NCBI GenBank assembly: GCA_003695915.1
Contig: RFGF01000022.1
Span: 90,239-154,238 of the forward strand
Length of the DNA: 64,000 nucleotides
Direction: 5' to 3'
DNA from: Nitrospirota bacterium
Lineage (GTDB): Bacteria > Nitrospirota > Nitrospiria > Nitrospirales > UBA8639
The notes below the pieces were generated by a model. The model was not told the origin of the DNA and did not search any database. It saw nothing but the letters and a program-made list of their open reading frames with translations. Each line of letters opens with the position of its first letter. Position 1 is the stretch's first letter. Below, in pieces: positions 36,116-46,864 of this stretch. A program made the position numbers and the translations under genes.

Positions 36116-37555
36116 TCAGGGTTCTTGCTCGTCGCCAGGAGTGACGATTCCGTACCGCTTGCATTTTTCCCATAATGCTTTCCGGGAAAGCCCCAACATC
36201 TTGGCGGCCATGGTTTTGCTCCAGTCGGCACGGTGGAGCACATCCAAAATATGCGCGCGCTCAAATCGTTCTCGTGCAGCAGAGAGTGTCGTATCCTCGA
36301 TCGTTGGGCTAGTTGGACCCGAATACGCCACGGCACAAAAGCCGCAATCCGGCAACGGTTCGCCGCCTTTCAAAAATGGACACTGCGCCTCTCCGCAGAG
36401 ATCCCAAGCTTCGATCGACTCGTTGAGCTGAGCCAGCGCGACAGCCCGTTCGATCGTATTTTCCAATTCTCGAACATTCCCGGGGAATGGATACCGCAAC
36501 AGGATTTCGCGGGCTTTGGGTGAAAGGGTTTTCGCCGGTTGTTTCAAGCGTTCGCCAGCTACCTGCAGCAAATGCTCCGTAATAGCCAAAACATCCTCTT
36601 TGCGTTCCCTGAGCGGCGGGAGTTCTATCGGAACCACGTTGAGACGATAATACAAATCTTCCCGAAACCGTCCAGCTGCCACTTCTTTCTTTAAATCCTT
36701 TTGCGTCGCACAGACTAATCGCACATCCACATCGATGGTCTCCGTGCCGCCCACGCGCTCGAACTGTCGCTCTTGCAAGACACGAAGCAACTTCACCTGT
36801 ACAACCGGCGAAATTTCGCCGATTTCGTCGAGAAACAACGTGCCGCGGTGAGCTAATTCGAACCGACCGCGCCGTTGCTTCAAAGCCCCTGTAAATGCCC
36901 CTTTTTCATGGCCGAACAATTCGGCTTCCAGCAAGGTTTCGGGCAGCGCTGCGCAACTGACTTTGATCAAAGGGTGCGCTCGCCGCGGACTATTGTGATG
37001 AATGGCGTTGGCGATCAATTCCTTGCCCGTGCCGCTTTCCCCGGCGATGAGAACCGTTGCATCTGTCTTGGCCACCAATTTGACTTTTTCTAACACATCG
37101 CGCATGCGCTGGCTTTTTCCGACAATCCCTTCAAAGGCGAATTTGGATTTGAGTTCTTCGCGTAATTGCACATTCTCTTGTCGCAACGACACCATATCCG
37201 CGACACGAGCGACAATCAACAGCAATTCATCCATAGAAAACGGCTTCGTGATGTAGTCATGCGCTCCGCTTTTCATGGCCTGAACCGCCGTATCTACGGA
37301 TCCGTGCGCGGTAATGACGATGACTTCCGGTCTTCGGGGTGCCTGCTGACAGGCGCGGACGATCTGCACGCCGTCGGCACCAGGCAACCGCAGATCGGTA
37401 ATGACCAGATCGAACGGCTTGGTTTGGAGCAATGCCAAGCCCTCCGTGCCATCTGCTGCCTCTTGGACATCATGCCCAACTGCTTGCAGGGCATCCACAA
37501 TGGACATGCGCATCAAGGGCTCGTCATCGATGACCAAAATCGACAGTGACGTCAT
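36116..37555 (-). CDS. NtrC-family sigma-54 response regulator
   Basis: The 479-residue protein starts at 37555 ([16 protein letters not shown]), overlapping the kinase stop by ATGA. A receiver domain (residues 1-120) has the acidic pair DDE, the phospho-acceptor Asp in [10 protein letters not shown] and the Lys in YITKPF. The AAA+ domain carries GESGTGKE, the GAFTGA loop and [10 protein letters not shown]. Before the C-terminal Fis HTH ([21 protein letters not shown]) lies an unusual Cys-rich insert ([12 protein letters not shown] then CGFCAV), which could bind metal or sense redox. It forms a two-component system with the kinase. NXR genes are plausible targets. Confidence 0.93.
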   Translation of the reverse strand: MTSLSILVIDDEPLMRMSIVDALQAVGHDVQEAADGTEGLALLQTKPFDLVITDLRLPGADGVQIVRACQQAPRRPEVIVITAHGSVDTAVQAMKSGAHDYITKPFSMDELLLIVARVADMVSLRQENVQLREELKSKFAFEGIVGKSQRMRDVLEKVKLVAKTDATVLIAGESGTGKELIANAIHHNSPRRAHPLIKVSCAALPETLLEAELFGHEKGAFTGALKQRRGRFELAHRGTLFLDEIGEISPVVQVKLLRVLQERQFERVGGTETIDVDVRLVCATQKDLKKEVAAGRFREDLYYRLNVVPIELPPLRERKEDVLAITEHLLQVAGERLKQPAKTLSPKAREILLRYPFPGNVRELENTIERAVALAQLNESIEAWDLCGEAQCPFLKGGEPLPDCGFCAVAYSGPTSPTIEDTTLSAARERFERAHILDVLHRADWSKTMAAKMLGLSRKALWEKCKRYGIVTPGDEQEP

Positions 37556-40500
37556 ACTACCCCCGTTTTCGACGAAACCCGGCACCCGATCGGCAGACGA
37601 ACAATAAACACGGTTCCTTTTCCTATTTCGCTTTCCACCATCATTTCCCCTCCATGGCGTTCGACAATCCCCAAACTCACGGAGAGACCCAAGCCTGTCC
37701 CTTCGCCCGTTTTCTTCGTGGTAAAAAATGGATCGAAAATATGAGGCCGAATATCCGGCGAAATACCGCACCCGGTATCCGCTACGTGGATTTCACAATG
37801 CGTGTCCTCGAAGCGTGTCCGGATCGTGAGACATCCGCCGGGATCCATCGCATGGACTGCATTGAGAATCAAATTCATCAAGACTTGTTCGATCATGTGA
37901 GGATCGACCAGCACAGTGGGGCCAACCGGATCGCACTCACGTACCAATGTCAATTGCTTGGCGCGCAACGCATGATCGGTTAAGACCAGCACGCGCTCGA
38001 CGAGGGCGTTGAGATCCGTGGGAGTCAATTCGGGATCGTGTTGTTGAGAAAAATCAAGCAGCTGCCGGACGATTTTCTGCACACGGCGCAAGCCATCCTC
38101 CATATAATGCATGTATTCTTCCGCGCGAGCCGGACTGAGCATGCCCTTTCGAATATTATAGAGACAATTGAGAATCCCCCCTAACGGGTTGTTAATTTCG
38201 TGCGCCACTCCAGCCGCGAGCTTTCCGATGGATGCCAGCCGCTCGGCATTGCGTACTTGTTGCTCCAGCACCTTCCGCTCGGTGATATCGCGAGCGATGC
38301 CCAGCACGCCGGTGGGCTGTCCTTGCTCGTCTCGCAAGGGCGACACACTCACGAGCACCGAACGCGTTTCGCCTTGGCGACTGGCTACCTCCACCTCGTA
38401 GACCCGTTTCTCGCTCATCGCCAGCATGTCTTCCAAATGCCGCCCGCGATACCGTTTGGACAAAATCGACAAATATGGCCGGCCCAGCACATCATCCTTC
38501 GCATAGCCCCAGGTTTCGATCCTGGAGTTGACGTACGTGAACCGTTGCTCCTCATCCAAGGTGTAGATGACATCGTTGGCGTTCTCCAACAGATTCTCAA
38601 TATAGTGCTTGGCCTGTTCGATCTCTCGCGTCCGTTCCTGCACTTTTTCCTCCAGCGACTCGCTGTACTGCTGGAGTTTGGTCTCCAAGCGCTTGCGTTC
38701 CGCGATATCCCGGAGTTGCACCATGACCGATCGTTCGTGACCGACATCCACACGAATCAAATCGATTTCCATGGGTACCACCGAGCCGTTCGCGTGATAG
38801 ACCCCGAATTCCCGCGTGGGAGCTTTCCGACCGCCGCGCTTGACCTGATCGAACAGCTGCGCAAACGGTGCCCGATCCTTCTGCTCAATCAGTTCGTCGA
38901 CCGATCGACCCAGGAGCGCAGCCGGATCATAGCCTAACGCATCCCGTTGGCGGTCATTGACAGCCTGAATGCGACCGCGTTCGTCGACGACGACAATCGA
39001 ATCGGCCGCCAAATCGAACAGCGCCTTATATCGCGTTTCCGATTCGGACAACTGGCGCGTGCGCTCGCGCACCTGCTCTTCCAGCCTGGTCGTATACCGT
39101 TCGATCTCCCGCTGGAGAATCTTTCGTTCCGTAATATCGCGCACGAACCCGCGCGAGTACACCACGATTCCCGATTCAGGATCGACGAACGGCGTGGAAT
39201 GTATTTCCACATCGATCGCCTCGCCTCTTCGAGTCAGAAAGACCGTCTCGATAGATCGTTGGTGCTCCGTCCCCAGTGCATCGAGGTAGGCAAGAAGGTC
39301 CTGCTTCCGTTCCTCCGGAACAATGTCGGTAATGGACATCTGCAGCATTTCCTCGAGGGAATAGCCCAGCTTCTGCAGTTCGGTTTGATTGACATGCACG
39401 AAGCGACCGGTTCGATCGAGTTGATGAATCATCTCCGGAGAATTTTCGATGAGATCGCGATATTTCTCTTGCAACTGCGCAATTTCAGCGACCTTCTGAT
39501 TCAACTGCGCAAAGGAATCCTTGAGATTGCCAGCCATCGCGTTGAACGCCTGCGCCAGGCGCTCGATTTCGTCTCCCGTGCAAATCGTCAAGTGATGCCC
39601 CCAATCGCCTTGTCCAATGCGTTGCACGCCTTCGTAGAGCAACTCGATCGGTCGCACGACCCGACCGGCGACGAGCACGCCGGTGACCCATAACACTACA
39701 AACACCGCCCCGCCGTACGTCACCACCTTGGTCAGTAATTGGTTCAACGGCGCGAAGGTTTCCGTGGGATCTTGTCGCACAACGACGCGCCACTCCCGCC
39801 CGCCAAAACTCTCGGGAGCTAAATTCAAGCCAAGGTGCATGGGCGCAAATCCCACAATGGAGCCGAATTTCCCGTGCGAGTCGGGTTCCGCCATGACCCA
39901 TCCCGGTTCCGGTTGCCCGATAGCTCGCGCCAGTTGCGGCGTGACGGAATGGGCTTCCAACGAAAGGATCGGGCACAACAAAGGCGTGCCATCCGATGCG
40001 ACCAACATCCCGTGACCGGTTTCGCCGGCCGTGACCTCGGCAATGGATTGAAAGAGTGAATCCCGACGAAGCAGAATGCTGATCGCCCCGACGACGGACT
40101 GCTGACGATCGTCGAGAATCGGAACTGCGATGTTGAGCACGTGCGTGCCAAAAGACGGGTCGAAAAACAGGTCGCTGACGTAAATCTGTCCCCGGGGCTG
40201 TTGAACCACTGCCTGCCACCACTTCTGATTCCCATGGAAAAACTTGACTTGCGGAAAGGAGCTCAGCACCAGCGCCCCGCGGTTGTCCGTGACCAAGATG
40301 GCCAAATAATCGGATTTTCGAATCGCATGCCATTGCACCAGATAGTTCGTGGCGTACTGATTGACGAACGGCGGGAATTCATGCTCCTTGACTTGGGACC
40401 GCCAACGGGTTCTCCACTCCTGGATAAGGGCGGCGATTTCGTCGGCATTTTTGTGCTCGTAACTCCGATTGGATTCGGTCACCGCCGTGCGGATAAACGG

Positions 40501-40731
40501 GATAGTGGCGAGTTGTTGGGCCTCGTTGATGCTGCGGGTAATCTGCGTTTCGATTTTGCGTGCGAGCTCGACGGCAATGCCTTTGAAATTGATGCCGGCA
40601 ATGGTCCGAAGAGCCCGGCGCTCTTCAAAATACGTGAGGAGAAGCGAAAGGATGAGAGGTAAGAGCCCAACCAAGACCATCGCTAAGATGGTCTTGCCCT
40701 TCAAGTTGAGGGGAGGCAGGAGGCGTTTCAC
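37552..40731 (-). CDS. Membrane-bound PAS-domain histidine kinase
   Basis: The 1059-residue kinase has two membrane helices (about 17-34 and 344-363) enclosing a large periplasmic Cache-like sensor. After them come a HAMP domain (GRVVRPIELLYEG), three PAS domains each closed by RDITERK or RDIAERK, and a HisKA dimerisation domain with the phospho-His in GVAHEINNPLGG. A HATPase domain ends the protein (NLILNAVHAM, DTGCGISPDI, GTGLGLSVS). It is co-translated with the sigma-54 response regulator. The ligand sensed is unknown; small organic acids or nitrogen compounds are usual for Cache domains. Confidence 0.93.
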   Translation of the reverse strand: MKRLLPPLNLKGKTILAMVLVGLLPLILSLLLTYFEERRALRTIAGINFKGIAVELARKIETQITRSINEAQQLATIPFIRTAVTESNRSYEHKNADEIAALIQEWRTRWRSQVKEHEFPPFVNQYATNYLVQWHAIRKSDYLAILVTDNRGALVLSSFPQVKFFHGNQKWWQAVVQQPRGQIYVSDLFFDPSFGTHVLNIAVPILDDRQQSVVGAISILLRRDSLFQSIAEVTAGETGHGMLVASDGTPLLCPILSLEAHSVTPQLARAIGQPEPGWVMAEPDSHGKFGSIVGFAPMHLGLNLAPESFGGREWRVVVRQDPTETFAPLNQLLTKVVTYGGAVFVVLWVTGVLVAGRVVRPIELLYEGVQRIGQGDWGHHLTICTGDEIERLAQAFNAMAGNLKDSFAQLNQKVAEIAQLQEKYRDLIENSPEMIHQLDRTGRFVHVNQTELQKLGYSLEEMLQMSITDIVPEERKQDLLAYLDALGTEHQRSIETVFLTRRGEAIDVEIHSTPFVDPESGIVVYSRGFVRDITERKILQREIERYTTRLEEQVRERTRQLSESETRYKALFDLAADSIVVVDERGRIQAVNDRQRDALGYDPAALLGRSVDELIEQKDRAPFAQLFDQVKRGGRKAPTREFGVYHANGSVVPMEIDLIRVDVGHERSVMVQLRDIAERKRLETKLQQYSESLEEKVQERTREIEQAKHYIENLLENANDVIYTLDEEQRFTYVNSRIETWGYAKDDVLGRPYLSILSKRYRGRHLEDMLAMSEKRVYEVEVASRQGETRSVLVSVSPLRDEQGQPTGVLGIARDITERKVLEQQVRNAERLASIGKLAAGVAHEINNPLGGILNCLYNIRKGMLSPARAEEYMHYMEDGLRRVQKIVRQLLDFSQQHDPELTPTDLNALVERVLVLTDHALRAKQLTLVRECDPVGPTVLVDPHMIEQVLMNLILNAVHAMDPGGCLTIRTRFEDTHCEIHVADTGCGISPDIRPHIFDPFFTTKKTGEGTGLGLSVSLGIVERHGGEMMVESEIGKGTVFIVRLPIGCRVSSKTGVV

Positions 40732-40838
40732 TGCGGTAATACAGCCGAGTCAAAGAGAGCATCTGAAAACGATGGTGAATGTTAATATTTTCGATGTGTA
40801 ACGATTTGGATGTCAAGGAGCGGTAACATGGGGGCATT

Positions 40839-41759
40839 TCAGGCTTTGCGGCTCAACAGCCTTCCTTCTGCGCCTGGCCACACTAACAGCAGCGGACTCG
40901 CCACAAAAATCGAAGAATAGGTTCCGATGATCACCCCGAGCAACAAGGCCAACGCAAAATCATGCAAAACTTCGCCACCGAACAGCGTGAGCGGCACCAA
41001 CACCAAAATAACCGTCAGGGTCGTGATGAGGGTCCGGCTGAGTACCTGATTGATGCCGTTATTGATGATCGTCACGATCGACTCGCGACGACGTTGCCGA
41101 ATGTTTTCCCGAATTCGATCGAACACGACCACCGTATCCGTCAAGGAATAGCCGGCCAGGGTCAGCAGCGCCGTGACGACGAGCAACGTAATTTCCTTGT
41201 TCATGACATAATACAAACCCAGAACCGCCAAGACATCGTGAAAGGTCGCAATCGCGGCAGCCACACCGAATCGGAATTCGAATCGGGCCGCGATATACAC
41301 CACAATCCCGATCAACGAGATCGTGATGGCGATCAAGGCATCCTGTTGCAGCTTTTTCCCGATCGTGGGACCGATAGATGTGCTGGACTCCACCACGACA
41401 TTGGCATTCGGAAATGCCGTCTGAAACACGGTGACGATCTTTCTCCCGACATCTTCCTCGATCACTGTCCCGGTTTTCACCCGAACGAGCAATTTGTTTT
41501 CACCGGTGAATTCCTGAATCTCGGCCTCGCCGAGCCCATGTTGTTTAAGGGCCCGCCGCACCTCTTCGATCGGGATGGGCTGATCGAATTTCAACTGCAC
41601 CGCCGTGCCTCCGGCAAAATCGATCCCTAAGTTTGCCGATCCTAATCCGATTTGGATGAGGGCAAGAATCCCCAGCGCGACCAAGACGCCGGAAAATCCA
41701 AACGCGATACGCCGCTTGCCCAGAAAATCGATATTCGTTTTCCCGATGATTTCCATCAT
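40839..41759 (-). CDS. secF: Protein-export membrane protein SecF
   Basis: SecF works with SecD to drive protein export using the proton gradient. The 306-residue length is normal. The N-terminal GIDFAGGTAVQLKF and the membrane motifs VYIAARFEFRFGVAAAIA and SLTDTVVVFDRIRE (helices 3-4) are typical, and six hydrophobic helices are present. It follows secD by 76 bases and ends the yajC-secD-secF group. Confidence 0.95.
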   Translation of the reverse strand: MMEIIGKTNIDFLGKRRIAFGFSGVLVALGILALIQIGLGSANLGIDFAGGTAVQLKFDQPIPIEEVRRALKQHGLGEAEIQEFTGENKLLVRVKTGTVIEEDVGRKIVTVFQTAFPNANVVVESSTSIGPTIGKKLQQDALIAITISLIGIVVYIAARFEFRFGVAAAIATFHDVLAVLGLYYVMNKEITLLVVTALLTLAGYSLTDTVVVFDRIRENIRQRRRESIVTIINNGINQVLSRTLITTLTVILVLVPLTLFGGEVLHDFALALLLGVIIGTYSSIFVASPLLLVWPGAEGRLLSRKA

Positions 41760-41835
41760 CTTTCTCGCTCACTGTCGCCTAAATGTTCCGGTGCCAGTTG
41801 ATTCGAATGCCTGCACACCATCGACGAGGCTCTCG

Positions 41836-43470
41836 CTAGATGCTGAGGCGCTCGAGTTTGCGCCGATTCATGAGATCGAACACGACCTTGGTCCCGATCA
41901 ATGCCGTAAACAAATTAATAAAAATTCCTAAACACAAGGTTACGGCAAACCCTTTGATCGGCCCCGTCCCGAACACAAAGAGGGCCATTCCGGTAATCAA
42001 AGTCGTCACATGAGAGTCCACAATGGTCAGAAGTGCCTTTTCGTATCCGCGATCGACCGCCAATCGGACCGGACGTCCCTGTCGCAATTCTTCGCGAATT
42101 CGCTCGAAAATGAGGATGTTCGAATCCACTCCCATCCCGATGGTCAGGATAATCCCAGCAATGCCCGGAAGCGTCAGCGTCGCATTCAGGCCCGAAAGCG
42201 CTCCCAATAAGCAAATCAAATTGAGCGCTAAGGCCATATCGGCGATCACGCCCGACAACCGGTAATAGACGATCATAAAAATCAACACCAAGCACCCAGC
42301 GATGAGCATGGTGTTGAGACCTTTTTCGATCGAATCCCGCCCGAGCGACGGACCGACCGTCAATTCGTGGAGTGTGCGCATGGGCGCAGGCAACGCCCCG
42401 GCGCGAAGCACCACGGCCAGATCATTGGCTTCCTCGGTGGTAAAGGCCCCTTCGATCACGGCCCGCCCTCCGCTGATCCGATCGCGAATGACCGGAGCCG
42501 AATACACGGTCCCGTCCAAGACGATGGCCATACGCTTGCCGATATTCTCCGCCGTCAAGCGCTCGAATTCTTTGGCTCCGCGACTGTCGAACGTGAGCGC
42601 GACAATCGGTTCATTAAATTCCCCGATGGTGACACGGGCATCCTGCAACACATCCCCGGTCAACGCCGCATCGCTCTTGACCAAATACGGGATACTGTAC
42701 GCGCGCCCATCCTCCGTCTCCACATGTTCGAAGAGAATTTCGGTGCCTTCAGGCAATCGCCCTTCGAATTGCTTTCGCAGCTCATCTTCCTTTCGCCGTT
42801 CGATTTGAGCCGGCAATTCCAGGCGGATTTCGCTCGTTTCATCCAACAACTTGAATTCAAGCAGCGCCGTTTTCTTGATCAATTGCTTGGCCCGTTCCGG
42901 ATCCTTGATACCGGGAAGCTGAACAGCGATTTGATTTCTTCCTTGACGCTGGATCAACGGCTCGGTGACCCCGAACTGATCGATCCGATTGCGAATCGTC
43001 TCCAAGGCTTGGTTGATGGCGGAGTTTTTGATGCGATCGACTTCCGTCTCTCGGAGGGCATAGACCAAGCGTGTGTCCGTGGCGTCGGTCAGCACGAATC
43101 CTGGAAGTCGGTCCTCGACAATGTCCTGAACTTTCGCCTTGTCCGTCTTCGGAACAAGCGTTACCACAAAGCCCGTAGAGCCGTCTCGTTCAATCTCCTC
43201 CACGGCTAGTTCTGCCGCTTCCAAGGCCTCGCGCAGAACTTTGATGGATCGGTCAACGACAATTTGCACCGCGCGATCTTCTTCGACCTCCAAGACAAGA
43301 TACATCCCGCCCTGAAGATCCAAGCCCAGCGTGAGCCCCCGCTCGCTCAAGATCGCTTTGGCCCAATCAGGCAAATCACGGTAGATGGAAGGAAACGAAG
43401 GAATGGAAAGTACAATGGAGAGCACCGTCGCAAACAAGAGCAATGCCAGCCGTCCGCCTACTTTTTTCAT
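41836..43470 (-). CDS. secD: Protein-export membrane protein SecD
   Basis: SecD is the larger partner of SecF in the Sec translocon accessory complex. The 544-residue product has an N-terminal helix, LGLDLQGGMYLVLEV, a large periplasmic P1 domain to about residue 340, and five C-terminal helices with GMGVDSNILIFERIREEL and a GTGPIKGFAVTL end. It lies 11 bases after yajC, so they are co-transcribed. Confidence 0.95.
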   Translation of the reverse strand: MKKVGGRLALLLFATVLSIVLSIPSFPSIYRDLPDWAKAILSERGLTLGLDLQGGMYLVLEVEEDRAVQIVVDRSIKVLREALEAAELAVEEIERDGSTGFVVTLVPKTDKAKVQDIVEDRLPGFVLTDATDTRLVYALRETEVDRIKNSAINQALETIRNRIDQFGVTEPLIQRQGRNQIAVQLPGIKDPERAKQLIKKTALLEFKLLDETSEIRLELPAQIERRKEDELRKQFEGRLPEGTEILFEHVETEDGRAYSIPYLVKSDAALTGDVLQDARVTIGEFNEPIVALTFDSRGAKEFERLTAENIGKRMAIVLDGTVYSAPVIRDRISGGRAVIEGAFTTEEANDLAVVLRAGALPAPMRTLHELTVGPSLGRDSIEKGLNTMLIAGCLVLIFMIVYYRLSGVIADMALALNLICLLGALSGLNATLTLPGIAGIILTIGMGVDSNILIFERIREELRQGRPVRLAVDRGYEKALLTIVDSHVTTLITGMALFVFGTGPIKGFAVTLCLGIFINLFTALIGTKVVFDLMNRRKLERLSI

Positions 43471-43481
43471 GCCGGTCTCGC

Positions 43482-43796
43482 CTACTTTTCCTCGCTCTCC
43501 CGAAGACGCGCCACATGCTCGCGCTCCAACCGAATTCGGGTGTTGTCAGCAATTTGGACGGTCACGGTGTCTTTGTCCAAGTTGGTGATGGTGCCCCAGA
43601 TGCCGCCGCTCGTGACAATCTTGTCGCCTTTTTTCAAGGCTGCGATCATCTCGCGATGCTTTTTCTGCCGACGCTGTTGCGGCAGAATCAACAGGAAATA
43701 AAAAATCACAAAGATCAGTAAAAAGGGCAGCAAGGCCAGCAACCCACCAGCGCCCTCTGCCCCTGTCCCCGCTTGAGCCCATGCAAGCGATGTCAT
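43482..43796 (-). CDS. yajC: Preprotein translocase accessory protein YajC
   Basis: YajC is the small Sec accessory protein. The 104-residue product has one membrane helix (LLALLPFLLIFVIFYFLLI) followed by the family hallmark LPQQRRQKKHREMIAALKKGDKIVTSGG. ATG 43796 follows AGGAG; a GTG one codon upstream is the other option. Confidence 0.93.
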   Translation of the reverse strand: MTSLAWAQAGTGAEGAGGLLALLPFLLIFVIFYFLLILPQQRRQKKHREMIAALKKGDKIVTSGGIWGTITNLDKDTVTVQIADNTRIRLEREHVARLRESEEK

Positions 43797-43859
43797 CACT
43801 CTCCTATCCCTTCGTTTGAAAGACCGATTTCGAACTCCTGCCTCGATTCCCTCACCGGG

Positions 43860-44993
43860 CTACGACCCAACCGCGGTGACGGGCTCGCTAGTCTGTCTCG
43901 CCGCGTAAAATTCCGCACGAAATGCCTCCAAGCGCTGCGCCCGAATCGCAGCCCGGATCTCAGCCATCAACGTCGCGTAATACCACAGGTTATGCAACGT
44001 GTTGAGCCGCACGCCCAACATTTCGTTGGTCAAAAACAGGTGGCGCAGGTAGGCTCGGGAAAACCGCCGACACACCGGACACGCACACGCCGGATCTACC
44101 GGTCGTTCGTCACGTGCGTATTGCATATGTTTGATGAGGATCCGTCCGGTAGTCGTAAACAACCAGCCCGTACGACCGTGGCGCGTCGGCATGACGCAAT
44201 CGAACATATCGATGCCCCGCCACACGCCCTCGACCAGATCTTCCGGAAGGCCGACGCCCATGAGGTAGCGCGGGGCCGTCTTCGGTAGCACCGAAATCAC
44301 CAGGGAAACGATTTCCCACATCGTGTCTTTCGTTTCGCCCAACGAGAGCCCACCGATGGCATAACCATCGAACCCCAAGGCTGCCAAGGCTTCTGCCGAT
44401 TCTCGACGCACATCCGGGAACACGCTTCCCTGAACAATTCCAAAAACCGCTTGATGCGAGCGGCGCGGCGCATCCAAGCATCGCTTCGCCCATCGTGTCG
44501 TTCGCGCGACACTGTCACGAGCCTGGCTTTCCGAACACGGAAACGGCGGGCAATGATCCAGCACCATCATGATGTCCGACCCCAAGGCCGCCTGAATCTC
44601 CATCGCCCGTTCGGGAGTGAGCTGATGCAGACTGCCATCGAGATGAGACTTGAACACCACCCCGTCTTCCGTGACCTCGCACAGGTCGGCCAAGCTCACC
44701 ATTTGAAACCCCCCGCTATCGGTCAGCAAAGCTCCGGACCACTGCATAAACGTATGGAGTCCTCCCAACTCGGCGATCACGTGATGACCGGGGCGAAGAT
44801 ACAAGTGATAGGCGTTGGCCAAAATGAGACCGTATCCGCATTGCCGAACCTCTTCGGGATCCAAGCCTTTGACGGTTCCCAATGAACCGACCGGCATGAA
44901 CACCGGGGTGTCGATGTCGCCATGGGCCGTGCGCAAAACCCCGGTCCTGGCTGCACCGGCCGAGGATTCCTGCTGAACCGAAAAGCTCACCAT
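43860..44993 (-). CDS. tgt: Queuine tRNA-ribosyltransferase Tgt
   Basis: Tgt exchanges guanine for preQ1 at position 34 of GUN-anticodon tRNAs. Visible motifs are TDSGGFQMVSL with a catalytic Asp region, DHCPPFPCS, the second catalytic segment GIDMFDCVMPTRHGRTGWL, and the zinc site CACPVCRRFSRAYLRH (three Cys and one His). ATG 44993 (MVSFSVQQE) was chosen because AAAGGA precedes it; the frame opens 13 codons further with no ribosome site. It sits between argS and yajC, the common tgt-yajC-secDF order. Confidence 0.95.
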   Translation of the reverse strand: MVSFSVQQESSAGAARTGVLRTAHGDIDTPVFMPVGSLGTVKGLDPEEVRQCGYGLILANAYHLYLRPGHHVIAELGGLHTFMQWSGALLTDSGGFQMVSLADLCEVTEDGVVFKSHLDGSLHQLTPERAMEIQAALGSDIMMVLDHCPPFPCSESQARDSVARTTRWAKRCLDAPRRSHQAVFGIVQGSVFPDVRRESAEALAALGFDGYAIGGLSLGETKDTMWEIVSLVISVLPKTAPRYLMGVGLPEDLVEGVWRGIDMFDCVMPTRHGRTGWLFTTTGRILIKHMQYARDERPVDPACACPVCRRFSRAYLRHLFLTNEMLGVRLNTLHNLWYYATLMAEIRAAIRAQRLEAFRAEFYAARQTSEPVTAVGS

Positions 44994-45082
44994 TCGCTTA
45001 TCCTTTCCACCTTTCGCCGGAGGACTATCCATCTCGCCCGCAGAGTTCGCCGAGGATGGTCCACACGGCGAGACCGCGAGAT

Positions 45083-46864
45083 CTACATCTGTTCCGGGGC
45101 GCTTACGCCCAACACGGTCAGTCCGTTTCGAATCACGGTCTGCACCTGACGAAGCAAGGCTAACCGCGCGGCTGTGGTTTCCGGGGTGACTGCCTCCCGT
45201 TCCTCTTCCGACTCATCGCTATGGGACGCAGCAAGCGCTCGGGAACGATCCCGATCCGGGTCGAATTCTTCCCGGACAGAAGGCAACACGCGATGCCGAT
45301 AGTAATATGTATGAAGCAATCCAGCGAGATTCTGGAGATAAAACGTGATCCGATGTGGTTCCAAGGCCGCCGCGCTCTGCTCCACCAACACGGGATAGGT
45401 CGCCAGTTGCTTGATGATTCGCAGTTCGTCAGTGCCGACCAACAGTGCAGGGACGACGCGATCGACGGTAGGAACAGGCACTCCTCGCGCAGCCGCCACT
45501 CGAAAGAGGCTGGCCAATCGGGCATGCGCATATTGCACGTAGTACACAGGGTTTTCCGCGGATTGACGCTTCGCCAAGTCCAAATCGAAATCGAGATGCG
45601 TATCCGAACGGCGCATGAGGAAAAAAAACTTGGCCGCATCAGGGCCCACTTCGTTCACCACATCTCGCAGTGTCACAAACTCGCCGGCTCGCTTGGACAT
45701 TTCGAGCTTTTTCCCGGCGCGCAACAACGTGACCATTTGGACCAGCACGATGCGCAATCGCTCTTTGGGATACCCGAAAGCCTGAATCGCCGCATGCAGG
45801 CGAGGAATATACCCATGATGATCGGCGCCCCATATGTTGATCAACAGATCGAACCCGCGTTCGAGCTTCTGTCGATGATATGCAATATCGGAAGCCAGAT
45901 ACGTGTATTCGCCGTCCTGTTTGGCGACGACCCGATCTTTGTCGTCGGAAAACCGAGATGAGGCAAACCACCAGGCGCCGTCTTTTTCAAAAAGCAACCC
46001 TTTCTGCCGGAGTTCCTCCAGCGTTCGCTGAAGCTGACCCGATTCCAACAGCTGCCGCTCGCTGAACCAATGATCGAACTCGACGCCGAATGCGCGCAGA
46101 TCCTCTTTGATCTGTTCGAGGAGCCGTTGATAGGCAAACTCCACGCACCGATGCTCCGCCTCCTCAGGAGACAGCTCCAACAAGGCCGTTCCCACTTCTT
46201 TCGCCAATTGTTCAGCCAGGTCCCGAATATACTCGCCATGGTAGCCGTCTTCGGGAAACGTCGTCGCCAGCCCATACTGTTCTCGATAACGCGCCAAGAC
46301 TGATTGACCGAGCAACTTCAGTTGCCGACCCGCATCGTTGATGTAATATTCCCGCTCCACACGATAGCCAACGGCGGCGAGCAGCCGTGCCAGCGCTTGT
46401 CCTAAGGCAGCCCCTCGCCCATGCCCGACATGGAGCGGCCCCGTCGGATTGGCACTGACGAATTCCAACAAGACCCGTTGTCCCTGACCGAGCTGCCCTT
46501 CGCCATAGGCGTGGCCGGCCGTCTCGATGTGCTTGAGCACTTCGATCCAATGCTGACGGCGAATCGTGAGATTCAAAAATCCGGGAGGAGCCACTTCCAC
46601 GCGCTCGAACAACTCGGAAGACTCGTGTTCCAACGCTGCGGCAAGGGCGCTCGCCACCTCGAGCGGTGGGCGCCGAACCCCACGGGCCAACGCCATAGCG
46701 ACCGTCGAAGACATATCCCCCCACTCCTCACGCTTGGGGAGCTCCAAGGAAGCGGAAGGCATGGAGACGATGTCCCAACCCTGCTCCTGTTTTGCCCGCT
46801 CCATGGCATGAGTTAACGCCGTCGCGGCTTCATCCCGGATCAAGGCATACGGCACAAATTCCAC
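45083..46864 (-). CDS. argS: Arginyl-tRNA synthetase
   Basis: ArgS charges tRNA-Arg. The 593-residue product has the HIGH-type motif in NPTGPLHVGHGRGA, the KMSK-like EMSKRAGEFVTLRD, and the C-terminal anticodon-binding helices ending in RQVQTVIRNGLTVLGV. An N-terminal additional domain (residues 1-110) is as expected. Its start overlaps the end of the glycosyltransferase gene by 25 bases. Confidence 0.95.
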   Translation of the reverse strand: MEFVPYALIRDEAATALTHAMERAKQEQGWDIVSMPSASLELPKREEWGDMSSTVAMALARGVRRPPLEVASALAAALEHESSELFERVEVAPPGFLNLTIRRQHWIEVLKHIETAGHAYGEGQLGQGQRVLLEFVSANPTGPLHVGHGRGAALGQALARLLAAVGYRVEREYYINDAGRQLKLLGQSVLARYREQYGLATTFPEDGYHGEYIRDLAEQLAKEVGTALLELSPEEAEHRCVEFAYQRLLEQIKEDLRAFGVEFDHWFSERQLLESGQLQRTLEELRQKGLLFEKDGAWWFASSRFSDDKDRVVAKQDGEYTYLASDIAYHRQKLERGFDLLINIWGADHHGYIPRLHAAIQAFGYPKERLRIVLVQMVTLLRAGKKLEMSKRAGEFVTLRDVVNEVGPDAAKFFFLMRRSDTHLDFDLDLAKRQSAENPVYYVQYAHARLASLFRVAAARGVPVPTVDRVVPALLVGTDELRIIKQLATYPVLVEQSAAALEPHRITFYLQNLAGLLHTYYYRHRVLPSVREEFDPDRDRSRALAASHSDESEEEREAVTPETTAARLALLRQVQTVIRNGLTVLGVSAPEQM

